A DNA stretch of 64,000 nucleotides from Falsiroseomonas tokyonensis (GCF_019024325.1 NZ_JAFNJS010000006.1:248001-312000); one strand, 5' to 3'; counted from the first letter of the stretch, positions 35,112-45,258 are shown. Notes: generated by a model from the sequence alone, not told the origin. Program-made: numbers and translations.

Positions 35112-37070
35112 ATGCGCCGTATCCCCCTTCTCCTGCTGCTCCTCTCCCTTGCCACCCCGTCCCTGGCACAGCCCTGGGCCAGCGATTCGGCGCGCGTCGC
35201 CGGCCGCCAGGCGCTGGAGGCATTGCGCCAGAACCGCTTCCTGGAGGCCGACAGCCTCTCGCTCGCCGCCGATCCGGTGGTGCGCAAGCTGGTGGTCTGG
35301 GGCCGCGTGCAGAACCGCCAGGGTGGCGCCAGCGCCGCCGAGATCGTCGGCTGGCTGGACGCCAATCCGGACTGGCCGCTGCCCATCACGGTCGCGACGC
35401 GGGCGGAGGAGGCGCTGGTCGGCGAGGCCGATGACGCGCTGGCCCTGCGCCAGTTCGGCCGCAGCGCGCCCCGGACCCTGGCCGGCGCCCAGCGGTATGC
35501 CGATGCCCTGACCCGCGCCGGCCGCACGGCGGAGGCCGCGGCCGCGCTGCGCGCCGGCTGGCGCGAGGCCGATGGCGACAGTTTTTCCGAGGGCGATTTC
35601 CTCGCCCGCAATGCCGCGGTGCTGACCGCGGACGACCATTGGCGCCGCGCCGACCGGCTGTTCTGGGCCAGCCAGGCGGATGGCGCCGCCCGCGTGCTGC
35701 CGCTGCTGGATGCGCGCCGCCGCGCCGTGCTGGAGGCGCGGCTGGCCGCCCGCGCCGGCACTTTCGGCGGCACGCCCAACGATATCGGCGTTGCGCATGA
35801 CCTGGCTCGCCGGCTGCGCCGCGCCGACCAGGATGCCGAGGCCGCCGCGGCCTGGAACGCCGCGGAGCCACTGCAGCGCGACCTCTCGCCGGAGGCGCAG
35901 CGTGCCATCTGGGTCGAGCGCCAGGTGCTGTCGCGCAAGCTGCTGCGGCTCGGCGACCCCGCCGCGGCCTATCGCCTCGCCGCCAATCACGGCCAGGCGG
36001 AGGCCGGCGAGCCACGGCAGGAGGGCGAGTTCCTCGCCGGCTTTATCGCGCTGCGCCGGCTGAACCAGCCGGCCCAGGCGCGGGCGCATTTCGCCCGGGT
36101 CGGCGAGGGCAGCCGCAGCGTCATCACCCGCGCCCGCAGCGCCTATTGGGAAGGTGTGGCGCTGGCGACGCAAGGCCAGACGGCGCAGGCCCAGGCCAGG
36201 TGGCAGGAGGCGGCAACCCTGCCGGTGGCCTTCTACGGCCAGCTCGCCAGCGTCTCGCTGGGCGAAAGCCCGGCGCAGCTCGCGGCGCGGATCGGCGGCA
36301 TCCCCTCCCCGGCGCCAGACCAGGCGGCGGGGCTGCGCTTCCTGGGGCGGGACCTGGTGCGGGCGGTGATCGCGCTGGCCGATCTCGGCCAGTCCGACCG
36401 CGCGCGGGTCTTCCTGCTGCGGCTGGAGGAGCTTTCGCCGGAGCCTTCGGAACATTGGCTGGTGGCGCGCCTCGGTGTCGCGATCGGAAGGCCGGACCAT
36501 GCCGTCTGGATCGCCCGCCGCGCCGGGGCCGATGGCGTGATCCTGCTGGAGGATGGCTGGCCCACCCCCTACCCCGCCCCCGCCGATGGCGCGGAACCCG
36601 CGCTGGTGCATGCCATCACCCGGCAGGAGAGCAATTTCGACCTCTCGGCTGTCTCCTCGGCCAATGCGCGGGGGCCGATGCAACTGCTGCCCTCCACCGC
36701 CGCCGGCGTGGCGCGGCGGCTGGGCGTGCCGCATTCCACCGCCATGCTGACCACCGATGCGGCGCATAACCTCCGCCTCGGGAGCGCCTTCATCAACGAC
36801 CTGCTGGGCCGCTTCGGCGGCGCCATGCCGCTGGCCGCGGCGGGCTACAATGCCGGGCCGGGGCGGGTCGACCAGTGGCTTGGCACCTATGGCGATCCGC
36901 GCGCGGCGGATGGGCCGCATATCCTGGACTGGATGGAACAGATCCCCTTTTCCGAGACCCGCAACTATGTCCAGCGGGTGATCGAGAATGTGGTGGTCTA
37001 TCGCGCCCGCAACCCGGCCACCGCGGACCAGCCGCATCCGCTGGCCAGCCTGATGGCCGGCCGCCGATGA
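35112..37070 (+). CDS. Soluble lytic murein transglycosylase
   Basis: These periplasmic enzymes cleave the glycan strand of peptidoglycan with formation of 1,6-anhydro ends. The 652-residue protein has a signal peptide (IPLLLLLLSLATPSLAQ) and a long alpha-helical superhelix (about 30-480). A C-terminal SLT domain has the catalytic glutamate near 506 in AITRQESNFDLSAVSSANA, then RGPMQLLPSTA and AAAGYNAGPGRVDQWL. The start at 35112 gives the cleanest signal peptide. It heads a five-gene run in which every junction is an ATGA overlap. Confidence 0.93.
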   Translation: MRRIPLLLLLLSLATPSLAQPWASDSARVAGRQALEALRQNRFLEADSLSLAADPVVRKLVVWGRVQNRQGGASAAEIVGWLDANPDWPLPITVATRAEEALVGEADDALALRQFGRSAPRTLAGAQRYADALTRAGRTAEAAAALRAGWREADGDSFSEGDFLARNAAVLTADDHWRRADRLFWASQADGAARVLPLLDARRRAVLEARLAARAGTFGGTPNDIGVAHDLARRLRRADQDAEAAAAWNAAEPLQRDLSPEAQRAIWVERQVLSRKLLRLGDPAAAYRLAANHGQAEAGEPRQEGEFLAGFIALRRLNQPAQARAHFARVGEGSRSVITRARSAYWEGVALATQGQTAQAQARWQEAATLPVAFYGQLASVSLGESPAQLAARIGGIPSPAPDQAAGLRFLGRDLVRAVIALADLGQSDRARVFLLRLEELSPEPSEHWLVARLGVAIGRPDHAVWIARRAGADGVILLEDGWPTPYPAPADGAEPALVHAITRQESNFDLSAVSSANARGPMQLLPSTAAGVARRLGVPHSTAMLTTDAAHNLRLGSAFINDLLGRFGGAMPLAAAGYNAGPGRVDQWLGTYGDPRAADGPHILDWMEQIPFSETRNYVQRVIENVVVYRARNPATADQPHPLASLMAGRR

Positions 37071-37918
37071 CCTACAGAGGGGGGAGCCGCGTCTTCGTCA
37101 CGGCCCGGGATGGGCTGAAGCTGGCGGCGCTGGACCATGCGGGGCCGGAGGGGCGCACGCCGATCCTGTGCCTCCCGGGCCTGACCCGGGCGGCTGAGGA
37201 TTTCGACGGGCTTGCCGCACGTCACTCGGGCAAACGACGGGTGCTGGCGCTGGACCATGTGGGGCATGGCGAAAGCGGGCGGGCCGTCGAGATGAACCGC
37301 TATGGCATCGAGCACAGCCTGCGCGACGTGCTGGACTGCATGGCGGCGCTGCATTGCCATCGCGCGGTGGTGGTCGGCACCAGCTATGGCGGCATCCTGG
37401 CGATGATCCTCGGCATCCTGCGGCCCACCGCGCTGGCAGGCGTTGTGCTGAACGATGTCGGGCCGAAGCTGGAGCCGGTGGCGCTGGGCCATGTGCAGGA
37501 TTTCGTCGGCCACGACCCGGCCCTGCCGGGGCTGGAGGCGGCGGTGGCGCATCTCAAGGCCAAGCTGCCGCCGCTGGTGATGGACGAGGCCGGCTGGCAG
37601 CGTTTTGCGGCACGCACTTTCCGGGCTGGGCCGGACGGCGCCTGGCATCCGCGCTGGGATACCCGGATCGCCCAGGCGATGCGCGCGGCGGGCGAGATGC
37701 CGGACCTCTGGCCCGCCTTCGGGGCGCTGGCGCATGTGCCGGTGATGCTGGTGCGCGGCGCGCTGTCCGAGCTTCTGTCGGAAGACACCGCATTGCGGAT
37801 GGGCGAGGCGCGGCCCGCCATGCGCTTCGTCGAGGTGGCCGGCACCGGCCATTGCCCGACGCTGGAGGAGCCGGAGGCGGTGGCCAGCCTCGACGCCTTC
37901 CTCGACCGCATTCCATGA
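37067..37918 (+). CDS. Alpha/beta-fold hydrolase
   Basis: The 283-residue single-domain hydrolase has the oxyanion-hole motif CLPGLTRAAEDFDGLA and DHVGHGES. The nucleophile is S106 in VVGTSYGGILAM, and the histidine is in VAGTGHCPTLEEPEAV. There is no signal peptide. It resembles the hydrolase at 8381 (both have GLTR and GTSxGG and similar ends), so the two are paralogues. Translation starts inside the stop of the lytic transglycosylase gene. The substrate is unknown. Confidence 0.87.
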   Translation: MTYRGGSRVFVTARDGLKLAALDHAGPEGRTPILCLPGLTRAAEDFDGLAARHSGKRRVLALDHVGHGESGRAVEMNRYGIEHSLRDVLDCMAALHCHRAVVVGTSYGGILAMILGILRPTALAGVVLNDVGPKLEPVALGHVQDFVGHDPALPGLEAAVAHLKAKLPPLVMDEAGWQRFAARTFRAGPDGAWHPRWDTRIAQAMRAAGEMPDLWPAFGALAHVPVMLVRGALSELLSEDTALRMGEARPAMRFVEVAGTGHCPTLEEPEAVASLDAFLDRIP

Positions 37919-38361
37919 CCCCTGCCCAGTTGGTGGCGACGCTGGGCGGCGTCGGCCGCTTGCGACCGGGGCCGGGCACCTGGGGCTCGGCGATCGTGCT
38001 GCCGGCGCTGTGGCTGGGGCCGGTCGCCTGCCTCGGCCTCGCCGCGCTGTGCCTCGTCGCGGGCTGGTGGGCGGCGGGCGAAGTGCTGCGGGATGGCGTC
38101 GAGGATCCCGGCTGGTTCGTGGCGGATGAGGGGGCGGGCATGCTGCTGGCGCTCGCCGCCCTGCCGGCGGCCACCCTGCCCGGCGCGCTGGCCGCCTTCG
38201 CGCTGTTCCGGCTGCTGGACATCGCAAAACCCTGGCCGATCTCCTGGTTCGACAACCAGCCCGGCGCCTTCGGCGTGATGCTGGATGATGTGATGGCAGG
38301 CGCCCTGGCCGCCGCCGCCCTGCTGGCCTTTCATGCCCTCGTCCCGGGAGTGCTTGCATGA
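37915..38361 (+). CDS. pgpA: Phosphatidylglycerophosphatase A
   Basis: PgpA removes the phosphate of phosphatidylglycerol phosphate in phospholipid synthesis. The 148-residue membrane protein shows the family's [15 protein letters not shown], the acidic [22 protein letters not shown] and DDVMAG segments, with hydrophobic helices between them. The pgpA-cinA order is widespread in proteobacteria. The start overlaps the hydrolase stop and the end overlaps the next start. Confidence 0.94.
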   Translation: MTPAQLVATLGGVGRLRPGPGTWGSAIVLPALWLGPVACLGLAALCLVAGWWAAGEVLRDGVEDPGWFVADEGAGMLLALAALPAATLPGALAAFALFRLLDIAKPWPISWFDNQPGAFGVMLDDVMAGALAAAALLAFHALVPGVLA

Positions 38362-38858
38362 TGCTGCCCGAAGCCACACTGACGGACGCCGCGGCGCTGC
38401 TGGCGGAATTGCAGGCCCGCAAACTCAGCCTCGCCACGGCGGAATCCTGCACCGGCGGGCTGATCGCCGCGGCACTGACCGCCATCCCCGGCTCCTCCGC
38501 CACCGTGCTGGCGGGCTATGTCACCTATTCCAACGAGGCCAAGACCCGCATGGTCGGCGTGCCCGCGCCGATGATCGAGGCCATGGGCGCGGTGAGCGAG
38601 CCGGTGGCGCGGCAGATGGCGGAAGGGGCGGCGCGGGATTCGGGCGCCGATCTCGCCGTCTCCTGCACCGGCATCGCCGGGCCGGGCGGCGGCAGCGCGG
38701 CCAAGCCGGTCGGCCTCGTCCACCTTGCCTGCGCGCTGCGGGGGTCGCCGACGCTGGCCGAGCACCACATTTTCCCCGGCGACCGCACGGCCATTCGCGC
38801 CGCGACCGTCGCCGCCGCCTTCGCCCTGATCCGCCGCGCCCTGGAGCACACTGCATGA
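38358..38858 (+). CDS. CinA-family nicotinamide-nucleotide amidohydrolase (stand-alone C-terminal domain)
   Basis: The 166-residue protein corresponds to the C-terminal domain of CinA, which hydrolyses NMN to nicotinate mononucleotide in pyridine recycling (PncC activity). The segments are [37 protein letters not shown], and [22 protein letters not shown]. It lacks the N-terminal MoaB-like domain, as is usual for the alphaproteobacterial version next to pgpA. It is coupled by ATGA overlaps on both sides. Confidence 0.92.
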   Translation: MMLPEATLTDAAALLAELQARKLSLATAESCTGGLIAAALTAIPGSSATVLAGYVTYSNEAKTRMVGVPAPMIEAMGAVSEPVARQMAEGAARDSGADLAVSCTGIAGPGGGSAAKPVGLVHLACALRGSPTLAEHHIFPGDRTAIRAATVAAAFALIRRALEHTA

Positions 38859-40240
38859 GCCTGACCGAACAGCTTCTCTCCACCCTGGATGCCGGCCGCG
38901 ATGCGGCGGTGGCGCGGCTGGTGGACTGGCTGCGCATTCCCTCCATCAGCGCGCAGCCGGATCATGCGGCGGATTGCGTGCGGGCGGCCGAATGGGTGCG
39001 CGACCAGCTCTTGGAACTCGGCTTCACGGCGTCGCTGCGCCAGACGCCGAAGCATCCGGTGGTCGTCGCGCACCACCCGGGGCCGGCCGGCGGGTCCAAG
39101 CGCCACCTTCTGTATTATGGGCACTACGACGTGCAGCCGCCGGACCCGCTGGAGCTCTGGACCAGCCCGCCCTTCGAGCCCGCGATCGTGCAGGGCCCGC
39201 ATGGCCAGCGCGTGGTCGCGCGCGGCGCGGTGGACGACAAGGGCCAGGTGCTGATGTGGATCGAGGCGCTGCGCGCCTGGAACACGGTGGCCGGCGGCCC
39301 GCCCTGCGCCATCACCGCGGTGATCGAGGGCGAGGAGGAAATCGGCTCCCCCAACCTCGCCCCCTTCATGGCGGCGAATGCGGCGGAGCTGAATGCCGAT
39401 GTCGCCATCATCAGCGACACCGGCATGTGGGATATCGACACGCCGGCGCTGAGCACGCGCCTGCGCGGCATGTGCTTCGTGCAGCTCGACATCAAGGCGG
39501 CAAGCCGCGACCTGCATTCCGGCATGTATGGCGGCAGCGCGCTGAACCCGAACAATCTGATCACGAAAATCCTGGGCGACCTGCACGACGCGCAAGGCCG
39601 CGTGCAACTGCCGGGCTTCTATGACGGCGTTCCGGAGCTTTCGCCCGAACTGCGCGCGCAATGGCAGGCGCTGGGCTTCTCCGAGCACGACTTTCTGGGG
39701 GCCATCGGCCTTTCGGTGCCGGTCGGCGAGAAGGATCGCGGTGCCCTGGAACGCCTCTGGGCGCGGCCGACCGCCGACATCAACGGCATCTGGGGCGGCT
39801 ATACCGGCGCCGGCAGCAAGACCGTCATCCCCAGCGAGGCGCATGCCAAGATCACGTTCCGCCTTGTCCCCGGCCAGCACCACGAAAAGGTCTTCGACGC
39901 CTTCAAGCAGTTCGTGAACGCGCGCCTGCCCGCCGATGCCACCGCCACCTTCCAGGGCGGTGGCGCCAGCCCGGGGATCGAGGTGCCGGCGAACAGCGAA
40001 TTCGTGAAGGCGGCGCAGGCGGCGCTGGCCGATGAATACGGCCGCCCCGCCGCGATGATCGGCTGCGGCGGCTCCATCCCCATCGTCTCCTCCATGAAGG
40101 ATGTGCTGGGGCTGGACACCGTGCTGATGGGCTTCGGGCTGGAAGACGACCAGGTGCATAGCCCGAACGAGAAGTTCGACATGCGCTGCTTCCACCAGGG
40201 CGCCCGCAGCCATGCGCGGCTCCTGGCGAAGCTGGGCTGA
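38855..40240 (+). CDS. M20-family dipeptidase
   Basis: This 461-residue zinc peptidase has the expected ligands and catalytic residues: H90 and D92 in [13 protein letters not shown]127 in GAVDDKGQ, the glutamates in [11 protein letters not shown] (158-168), and DTGMW. The C-terminal HQGARSH holds the last histidine. It matches the group of dipeptidases related to ArgE/DapE/carnosinase. With the lytic transglycosylase upstream, a role in recycling cell-wall peptides is possible but is only inferred. It is the last gene of the coupled five-gene unit. Confidence 0.92.
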   Translation: MSLTEQLLSTLDAGRDAAVARLVDWLRIPSISAQPDHAADCVRAAEWVRDQLLELGFTASLRQTPKHPVVVAHHPGPAGGSKRHLLYYGHYDVQPPDPLELWTSPPFEPAIVQGPHGQRVVARGAVDDKGQVLMWIEALRAWNTVAGGPPCAITAVIEGEEEIGSPNLAPFMAANAAELNADVAIISDTGMWDIDTPALSTRLRGMCFVQLDIKAASRDLHSGMYGGSALNPNNLITKILGDLHDAQGRVQLPGFYDGVPELSPELRAQWQALGFSEHDFLGAIGLSVPVGEKDRGALERLWARPTADINGIWGGYTGAGSKTVIPSEAHAKITFRLVPGQHHEKVFDAFKQFVNARLPADATATFQGGGASPGIEVPANSEFVKAAQAALADEYGRPAAMIGCGGSIPIVSSMKDVLGLDTVLMGFGLEDDQVHSPNEKFDMRCFHQGARSHARLLAKLG

Positions 40241-40435
40241 GCCCGGCGCGCCGAGACCGACCGCCTCGCGATCCTGTGCTGAGGGCGCCGGTCCTAGGCC
40301 GCCCGATCGGTGCTAGAATCCGCGCCATGTTCGCCGCCATCCGTTTCCGAGCCTGAGCTGGTGCCGCGCCCTGCGCGCGGCAGACTCGCCCTGCCCTGGA
40401 ACGGCGCCCAGCGCCGATGGATGAGACGCGCCCGC

Positions 40436-41227
40436 ATGCCCAATTCCCTTTCCGCCGCGCAGCTGCAGGACTTCCTGCGCGATGGCGCCATCTGTCTTGC
40501 AAACGCCTTCCCCGCCGCGCTCGCCGCGGAATGCCGCGCGTTACTCTGGCAGCAGACCGGCTGCGATCCCGACCGGCCGGAGGGCTGGACCCGCCCGGTG
40601 GTCCGCCTCGGCCCGCAGGCCGCCGCGCCCTTCCTTGCCTCCGGCAATACGCCGGCGCTGCATGCGGCCTTCGACCAGCTGGTGGGCGCCGGCGCATGGC
40701 AGCGGCCCGGTGCGATCGGCACCATCCCGGTGCGCTTTCCCTCCGCAGAGGATCCGGGCGATACGGGCTTGCACATCGATTCCGGCTTCGGCTGGGAGGA
40801 TCCGGACTTCCTGAACTGGCGCAGCAATCTCGCCAGCCGTGGCCGCGCGTTGCTGATGCTGTTCCTCTATTCGGATGTGACGGAGGCGGATGCGCCGACG
40901 CGGCTGCGCCTTGGCTCCCACCTGGCGATGGCCCGCCGCCTCGCCCCGGCCGGGGAGGAAGGGCTGACGCTGCGGGAGCTGGACGCCGGTGGCTGGCCGG
41001 AGGGGCATGCGGAGGCGCTGGCCACCGGCAGGGCGGGCAGCGTGTGGCTCTGCCATCCCTTCCTGGTGCATGCGGCGCAAGCGCATCGCGGCCACGCCCC
41101 CCGCTTCGTCGCCCAGCCGGCGCTGCTGCCGGCCAGGCCTATGGACTGGCGCCGCGACACGTCGCCGGTGGCGCGGTCGATCCGCGCCGCGCTGGAGGAC
41201 CTCAGCCCTTCGCCAGCGCTGCCCTGA
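40436..41227 (+). CDS. Phytanoyl-CoA dioxygenase (PhyH) family protein
   Basis: PhyH-type enzymes are Fe(II)/2-oxoglutarate hydroxylases. The 263-residue protein has the metal motif H113-x-D115 in TGLHIDSGFGWED. A C-terminal region, VWLCHPFLVHAAQAHRGHAPRF, supplies the distal His and the Arg that binds 2-oxoglutarate. The start at 40436 is chosen at the first ATG of the homologous region; the 195-bp gap upstream shows no clear motif. The end overlaps the converging threonine aldolase gene by 26 bp. The substrate is unknown. Confidence 0.82.
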   Translation: MPNSLSAAQLQDFLRDGAICLANAFPAALAAECRALLWQQTGCDPDRPEGWTRPVVRLGPQAAAPFLASGNTPALHAAFDQLVGAGAWQRPGAIGTIPVRFPSAEDPGDTGLHIDSGFGWEDPDFLNWRSNLASRGRALLMLFLYSDVTEADAPTRLRLGSHLAMARRLAPAGEEGLTLRELDAGGWPEGHAEALATGRAGSVWLCHPFLVHAAQAHRGHAPRFVAQPALLPARPMDWRRDTSPVARSIRAALEDLSPSPALP

Positions 41228-42269
41228 TCGCCTCCAGCGCCTGGTCGATCATTGGCGCCGTCACATCCAGATGCGTGCAGGCGCGCAGGCGCCCGCCGAG
41301 GAGGGACAGCGCCACGCCCTGCATCCGCAGGCGCTTCACCAGCTCCGCGGCCGCCAGGCCGGTGCCGGAGATGGTGAAGAAGACCAGGTTGGTGTCGGGG
41401 TCCTGCACCTCGACACCCTCCATCTGCGCCAGGCCGCGCGCCAGCGCCTTGGCATTGGCGTGGTCCTCCGCCAGCCGGTCCACATGGTGGTCGAGCGAAT
41501 ACAGGCAGCCCGCCGCGCAGATGCCGGCCTGCCGCATGGCCCCGCCCAGCCGCTGCTTCCAACGCCAAGCCTCGTCGATGAAGTCGCGCGAGCCGCAGAG
41601 CACGGCGCCGAGCGGCGCGCCCAGGCCCTTGGTGAAGTCCAGCCAGACGCTGTCATAGCCCGCCACCATATCGGCCGGCGCCACGCCGGCAGCGACGCAG
41701 GCATTCATCAGCCGCGCGCCATCCATATGCGTGTTGAGGCCCGCGCCATGGGCGATGGCCGCGATCTCATCCAGAGTCGCCTTGGGCCAGACGGCGCCGC
41801 CGCCGGTATTGGCGGTCTGCTCCACCTCCACCAGCCGCTGCGTCGGCGTGTGGCGCGACTTGCCGCGCAGCGCGCCGCGCAGGTCGTCTGGCGTGTACAT
41901 GCCGCGCGGACCCTTCAGCGGTAGGATCTGCACGCTGCCGAGCGCGGCATGGGCGCCGCCCTCGCTGGTCAGGATATGCGCCGTCTCATGGGCGATGATC
42001 TCCTCCCCCGGGCGGCAATGCACCAGGGTGGAGGCGACGTTGCACATGGTGCCGGAGGGCATGAAGACCGCTGCCTCCTTGCCCATCAGCGCCGCCATGC
42101 GGTCACACAGCGCATGCACGGTGGGATCGTCGCCATGCTGCTCGTCGCCGACCTCGGCGCGCATCATCGCATCCAGCATCGCCGGAGTCGGCTTGGTCTG
42201 GGTGTCGGAGTAGAGGTTGATGCGGACGGGCGGCGCGCCGGCGGGCGGGCGTTCGGGGGCGTGGACCAT
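41202..42269 (-). CDS. ltaE: Low-specificity threonine aldolase
   Basis: This PLP enzyme splits threonine or allo-threonine to glycine and acetaldehyde. In the 355-residue protein the PLP lysine is K214 in WLDFTKGLGAPLGAV. Other family parts are NLYSDTQTKPTPAML, GDDPTVHALCDRMAALMGKE, FMPSGTMCN, and the aspartate in HMDGARLMNA. The N-terminal 15 residues before the SDT motif are variable, so the start could be slightly later. It converges with the PhyH gene and shares 26 bp with it. Confidence 0.93.
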   Translation of the reverse strand: MVHAPERPPAGAPPVRINLYSDTQTKPTPAMLDAMMRAEVGDEQHGDDPTVHALCDRMAALMGKEAAVFMPSGTMCNVASTLVHCRPGEEIIAHETAHILTSEGGAHAALGSVQILPLKGPRGMYTPDDLRGALRGKSRHTPTQRLVEVEQTANTGGGAVWPKATLDEIAAIAHGAGLNTHMDGARLMNACVAAGVAPADMVAGYDSVWLDFTKGLGAPLGAVLCGSRDFIDEAWRWKQRLGGAMRQAGICAAGCLYSLDHHVDRLAEDHANAKALARGLAQMEGVEVQDPDTNLVFFTISGTGLAAAELVKRLRMQGVALSLLGGRLRACTHLDVTAPMIDQALEAIRAALAKG

Positions 42270-42323
42270 GCGGCGGAGGCTCCGTTTCGTACCGGCGCAC
42301 TCCGCTATGGGTGCCGGGCTACG

Positions 42324-42971
42324 TCAAGCCGCGCTGGCCATGTGGTGCTTCGCCCAGAGCGGCGCGATGGCCGGGCGGCGCGCCACGGCCTGGGCCAGCG
42401 CCTCGATCCGCGGCAGGTTGGCCGGTGTCCAGACGCGGCCGCCGGCCCAGCGGGACAGCACGGCGATGTAGAGATCCGCCACGCTGAAGCGCGTGCCGAG
42501 CAGATAGGGCGAGGCCGGATCGCCGGTGAGGCCCGCATGCGCCTCGATCACCCGCATCACATCGCGCGCCATGTCCTGCGCCCGATCCTTCAGCGCCTGG
42601 TGCTGGTCCGGGCTGACGCCGAAGCGGGCCGGATAATCCCATCGGGTGATCTGCGGATAGAATTCGCCGGCCAGCAGCGCCATCCAGCGCAGCGCCCGCG
42701 CCCGGCCGGAATCGCCCGGCGGCGGCAGCAGGCCCGGATGGATATCGGCCAGCGTCACCAGGATGGCGAGGCTTTCGGTCATCACCGTGCCATCCGGCAG
42801 GATCAGCGTCGGCAGCCGGCCCATGGGGTTGATGGCGCGATAGTCGTCGCGGAGCTGGTGGTCCCCTTCCAGCGGAACCTCGCGCAGTTCCACCGCGGCG
42901 CCGGCCTCGGCCAGCGCCATCTCGACAGGGGCGGAGCCGGAGCCGGCATCGCCGTAGAGGATATAGGTCAT
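42324..42971 (-). CDS. Glutathione S-transferase family protein
   Basis: The 215-residue protein has the thioredoxin-like N-terminal domain (YILYGDAGSGSAPVEMALAEA, then NPMGRLPTLILPDGTVMTES, where the cis-Pro and Glu-Ser bind glutathione). The helical C-terminal domain follows (LLGTRFSVADLYIAVLSRW, with the N-capping Ser and Asp). The catalytic position near residue 11-13 offers Ser rather than Tyr or Cys. No more specific class or substrate can be given. It is a single gene with short gaps on both sides. Confidence 0.88.
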   Translation of the reverse strand: MTYILYGDAGSGSAPVEMALAEAGAAVELREVPLEGDHQLRDDYRAINPMGRLPTLILPDGTVMTESLAILVTLADIHPGLLPPPGDSGRARALRWMALLAGEFYPQITRWDYPARFGVSPDQHQALKDRAQDMARDVMRVIEAHAGLTGDPASPYLLGTRFSVADLYIAVLSRWAGGRVWTPANLPRIEALAQAVARRPAIAPLWAKHHMASAA

Positions 42972-43007
42972 GCGCCCAGGCTGCCGCGTTTCGCGGCGCG
43001 GCGGAGA

Positions 43008-43805
43008 TCAGAAGAAGGGGAGCGGCCCCCGGAAGGTTCCGATCGGCATCAGATGCGTCACCAGCCCCGTCTCCTTCCGCCAATGGTGCAGCAGCATGGC
43101 GGGGGGCTCGACGTAGCTGGCCGGCTCCGCATCCGGCGACAGGCGCAGGGCGAGCGCCGTGGTGGTGCTCGGCGCGGTCATCAGCAGGGTGCCGGCGAAG
43201 CGCAGCTGCATGAAACGGTGGAGATTGCCGCAGAGGATGCGCTCCACCGAAGGATGGCGCGCGACGATTGCGGCCAGGCGCTCGCCATGATGGCAGCGAT
43301 AGGGGTCGATGAAGGGGATGCCGCTGGCGAAGGGCGGCTGGTGCATCATGATCAGCGTCGGCCGGCCCGGCTGTTCCGCCAGCCGCGCCTCCAGCCAGGC
43401 GTAGGCGGCCGCATCCATCTCGCCGTGATGCGCGCCGGGCACGGTGACATCGAGGCCCAGCACGCGCAGCGGTCCGAAGCCATCGGCGGCGAAATGCAGC
43501 GGGCCGGAGGCCGGCAGATGCGGATGATGCGCGAAGCAGCGGCGGAAGCCGTCCCGCGAATCGTGGTTGCCCGGGATCGCCAGAATTGGCGCACGCAGGC
43601 GCGCGAGCAGGCTGGCGGCCTGGGCATATTCGGCCTCCGTCCCCTCCTCCACCAGGTCGCCACTCAGCAGCACCAGGTCCGGCTGCGGGTCCAGGCGGTC
43701 GAGCTGGTCCAGCGCCGCGGCGAACATGGCGTTGGAATCGACCAGGCCCCGATAGAGCTCGCCCGCCGGCCGCAGATGCGGGTCCGAGAGCTGGGCGATC
43801 AGCAC
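43008..43805 (-). CDS. Calcineurin-like metallophosphoesterase (CpdA-like)
   Basis: The 265-residue protein has the full metallophosphoesterase motif set: DPHLRPAG (8-15) with D-x-H, LLSGDLVEEG, IPGNHDSRDG, MMHQPPF and CGNLHRFMQ. The arrangement matches the class III cyclic-nucleotide phosphodiesterases related to CpdA, which degrade cAMP, but other substrates are possible. No signal peptide is seen. It lies 7 bp downstream of the START-domain gene on the same strand, so the two are likely co-transcribed. Confidence 0.87.
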   Translation of the reverse strand: MLIAQLSDPHLRPAGELYRGLVDSNAMFAAALDQLDRLDPQPDLVLLSGDLVEEGTEAEYAQAASLLARLRAPILAIPGNHDSRDGFRRCFAHHPHLPASGPLHFAADGFGPLRVLGLDVTVPGAHHGEMDAAAYAWLEARLAEQPGRPTLIMMHQPPFASGIPFIDPYRCHHGERLAAIVARHPSVERILCGNLHRFMQLRFAGTLLMTAPSTTTALALRLSPDAEPASYVEPPAMLLHHWRKETGLVTHLMPIGTFRGPLPFF

Positions 43806-43812
43806 CGCCGTC

Positions 43813-44283
43813 TTAGGCGGAGGGGGCCGGGGTCGCGGCGGGCGGTGGCGGGGCGCGGCGATAGAGCGCGGCGGCGCGGCGTTCGAAGGACCGCACCATC
43901 AGCCGCACCGCCTCGTTGAAGACGGTGCCGATCACCGCCTGTAGCAGGCGCGACTTGAATTCGAAATCGACGAAGAAATCGACCTCGGTTCCATTCGCCA
44001 CCGGCCGGAAGCGCCAGTGGTTGTTCAGGTAGCGGAAGGGGCCGGTGAGATACCGCACATGCACGTGGTGCGGCCGTTCCAGCGTCACCTGGCTGCGGAA
44101 GGTTTCGCGGAACATCTTGAAGCCGATGGTCAGGTCCGCGATCAGCTCGCTATCGGTGCGGGAGATGATGCGCGCGCCGACGCACCAGGGCAGGAATTCC
44201 GGATAGCGGCGCACATCCGCCACCATGTCGAACAGCTGCTCATCGGTATAGGGAAGCACCCGCTTCTCGGCATGCGTCGGCAT
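43813..44283 (-). CDS. Coq10/RatA-type START-domain protein
   Basis: The 156-residue protein is a polyketide-cyclase/START-like domain (KRVLPYTDEQLFDMVADVRR, YPEFLPWCVGARI, SELIADLTIGFKMFRETFRS, WRFRPVANGTEVDFFVDFEF) of the Coq10 group. These bind ubiquinone and support respiration. E. coli RatA, a homologue, is named for a ribosome effect. A proline/alanine tail follows. It shares one base with lipA. The lipA-coq10 pairing is normal in alphaproteobacteria. Confidence 0.9.
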   Translation of the reverse strand: MPTHAEKRVLPYTDEQLFDMVADVRRYPEFLPWCVGARIISRTDSELIADLTIGFKMFRETFRSQVTLERPHHVHVRYLTGPFRYLNNHWRFRPVANGTEVDFFVDFEFKSRLLQAVIGTVFNEAVRLMVRSFERRAAALYRRAPPPPAATPAPSA

Positions 44284-45254
44284 CAGGCGGCCTTCAGCTT
44301 GGCGATCCGCGCATCCCGCAGCGCCGCGAAGTCGCGGTCGGCATGGTAGGAAGACCGGGTCAAAGGCGTGGCGGAAACCAGGAGAAAGCCCTTGCCGCGC
44401 GCCGCCTGGGCATAGTCCGAGAACTCATCCGGCGTGACGAAGCGATCCACTGCGGCGTGCTTCACCGTGGGCTGCAGGTACTGGCCGATGGTCAGGAAAT
44501 CGATCTCGGCGCTGCGCATGTCGTCCATCACCTGCAGCACCTCGATCCGCTTCTCGCCGAGGCCGACCATGATGCCGGACTTGGTGAAGATGGTCGGGTC
44601 CAGCTGCTTCACCCGGTCGAGCAGCCGCAGCGAATGGTAGTATTTGGCCCCTGGCCGGATCGTCGGATACAGCGCGGGCACGGTCTCCAGATTGTGGTTG
44701 AAGACGTCCGGCCGCGCTGCCACCACCACCTCCAGCGCCCCGTCCTTGCGGAGGAAGTCGGGGGTCAGGATTTCGATGGTGGTCTCGGGGGCCGCGGCGC
44801 GGATGGCGGCGATGGTCTCGGCGAAGTGCCGGGCGCCGCCATCGGCCAGGTCGTCGCGGTCCACGCTGGTGATGACCACGTGGCGCAGGCCGAGCTTGGC
44901 CACCGCATCGGCAACCCGGCGCGGCTCGTCGGTATCCAGCGCCTTGGGCATGCCGGTGATGACGTTGCAGAAGGAGCAGGCGCGGGTGCAGGTGTCGCCC
45001 ATGATCATCATGGTGGCGTGGCGCTGCGACCAGCATTCCCCGATGTTCGGGCAGGCCGCCTCCTCGCAGACCGTAACCAGGCCATTGGCGCGCATCAGCG
45101 CATGGGTCTCGCGATAGACCGGGCTGGTGGGCGCCTTCACCCGGATCCAGTCGGGCTTCCGCTGGATGGGGTTGTCCGGGCGCTTCGCCTTCTCGGGGTG
45201 CCTTTCGGCACCCGTCCGGGTGGCCCTGTGATCGATTTCGAGGCGGGTGCTCAT
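44283..45254 (-). CDS. lipA: Lipoyl synthase
   Basis: LipA is a radical-SAM enzyme that inserts two sulfur atoms into protein-bound octanoyl groups. The auxiliary 4Fe-4S cluster ligands are C63, C68 and C74 ([15 protein letters not shown]). The radical-SAM cluster ligands are C89, C93 and C96 ([12 protein letters not shown]). The 323 residues include a C-terminal RSSYHAD with the conserved serine. It lies 4 bp after lpdA, so the enzyme that makes the lipoyl cofactor is encoded with the complex that uses it. Confidence 0.97.
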   Translation of the reverse strand: MSTRLEIDHRATRTGAERHPEKAKRPDNPIQRKPDWIRVKAPTSPVYRETHALMRANGLVTVCEEAACPNIGECWSQRHATMMIMGDTCTRACSFCNVITGMPKALDTDEPRRVADAVAKLGLRHVVITSVDRDDLADGGARHFAETIAAIRAAAPETTIEILTPDFLRKDGALEVVVAARPDVFNHNLETVPALYPTIRPGAKYYHSLRLLDRVKQLDPTIFTKSGIMVGLGEKRIEVLQVMDDMRSAEIDFLTIGQYLQPTVKHAAVDRFVTPDEFSDYAQAARGKGFLLVSATPLTRSSYHADRDFAALRDARIAKLKAA

Positions 45255-45258
45255 GGCG

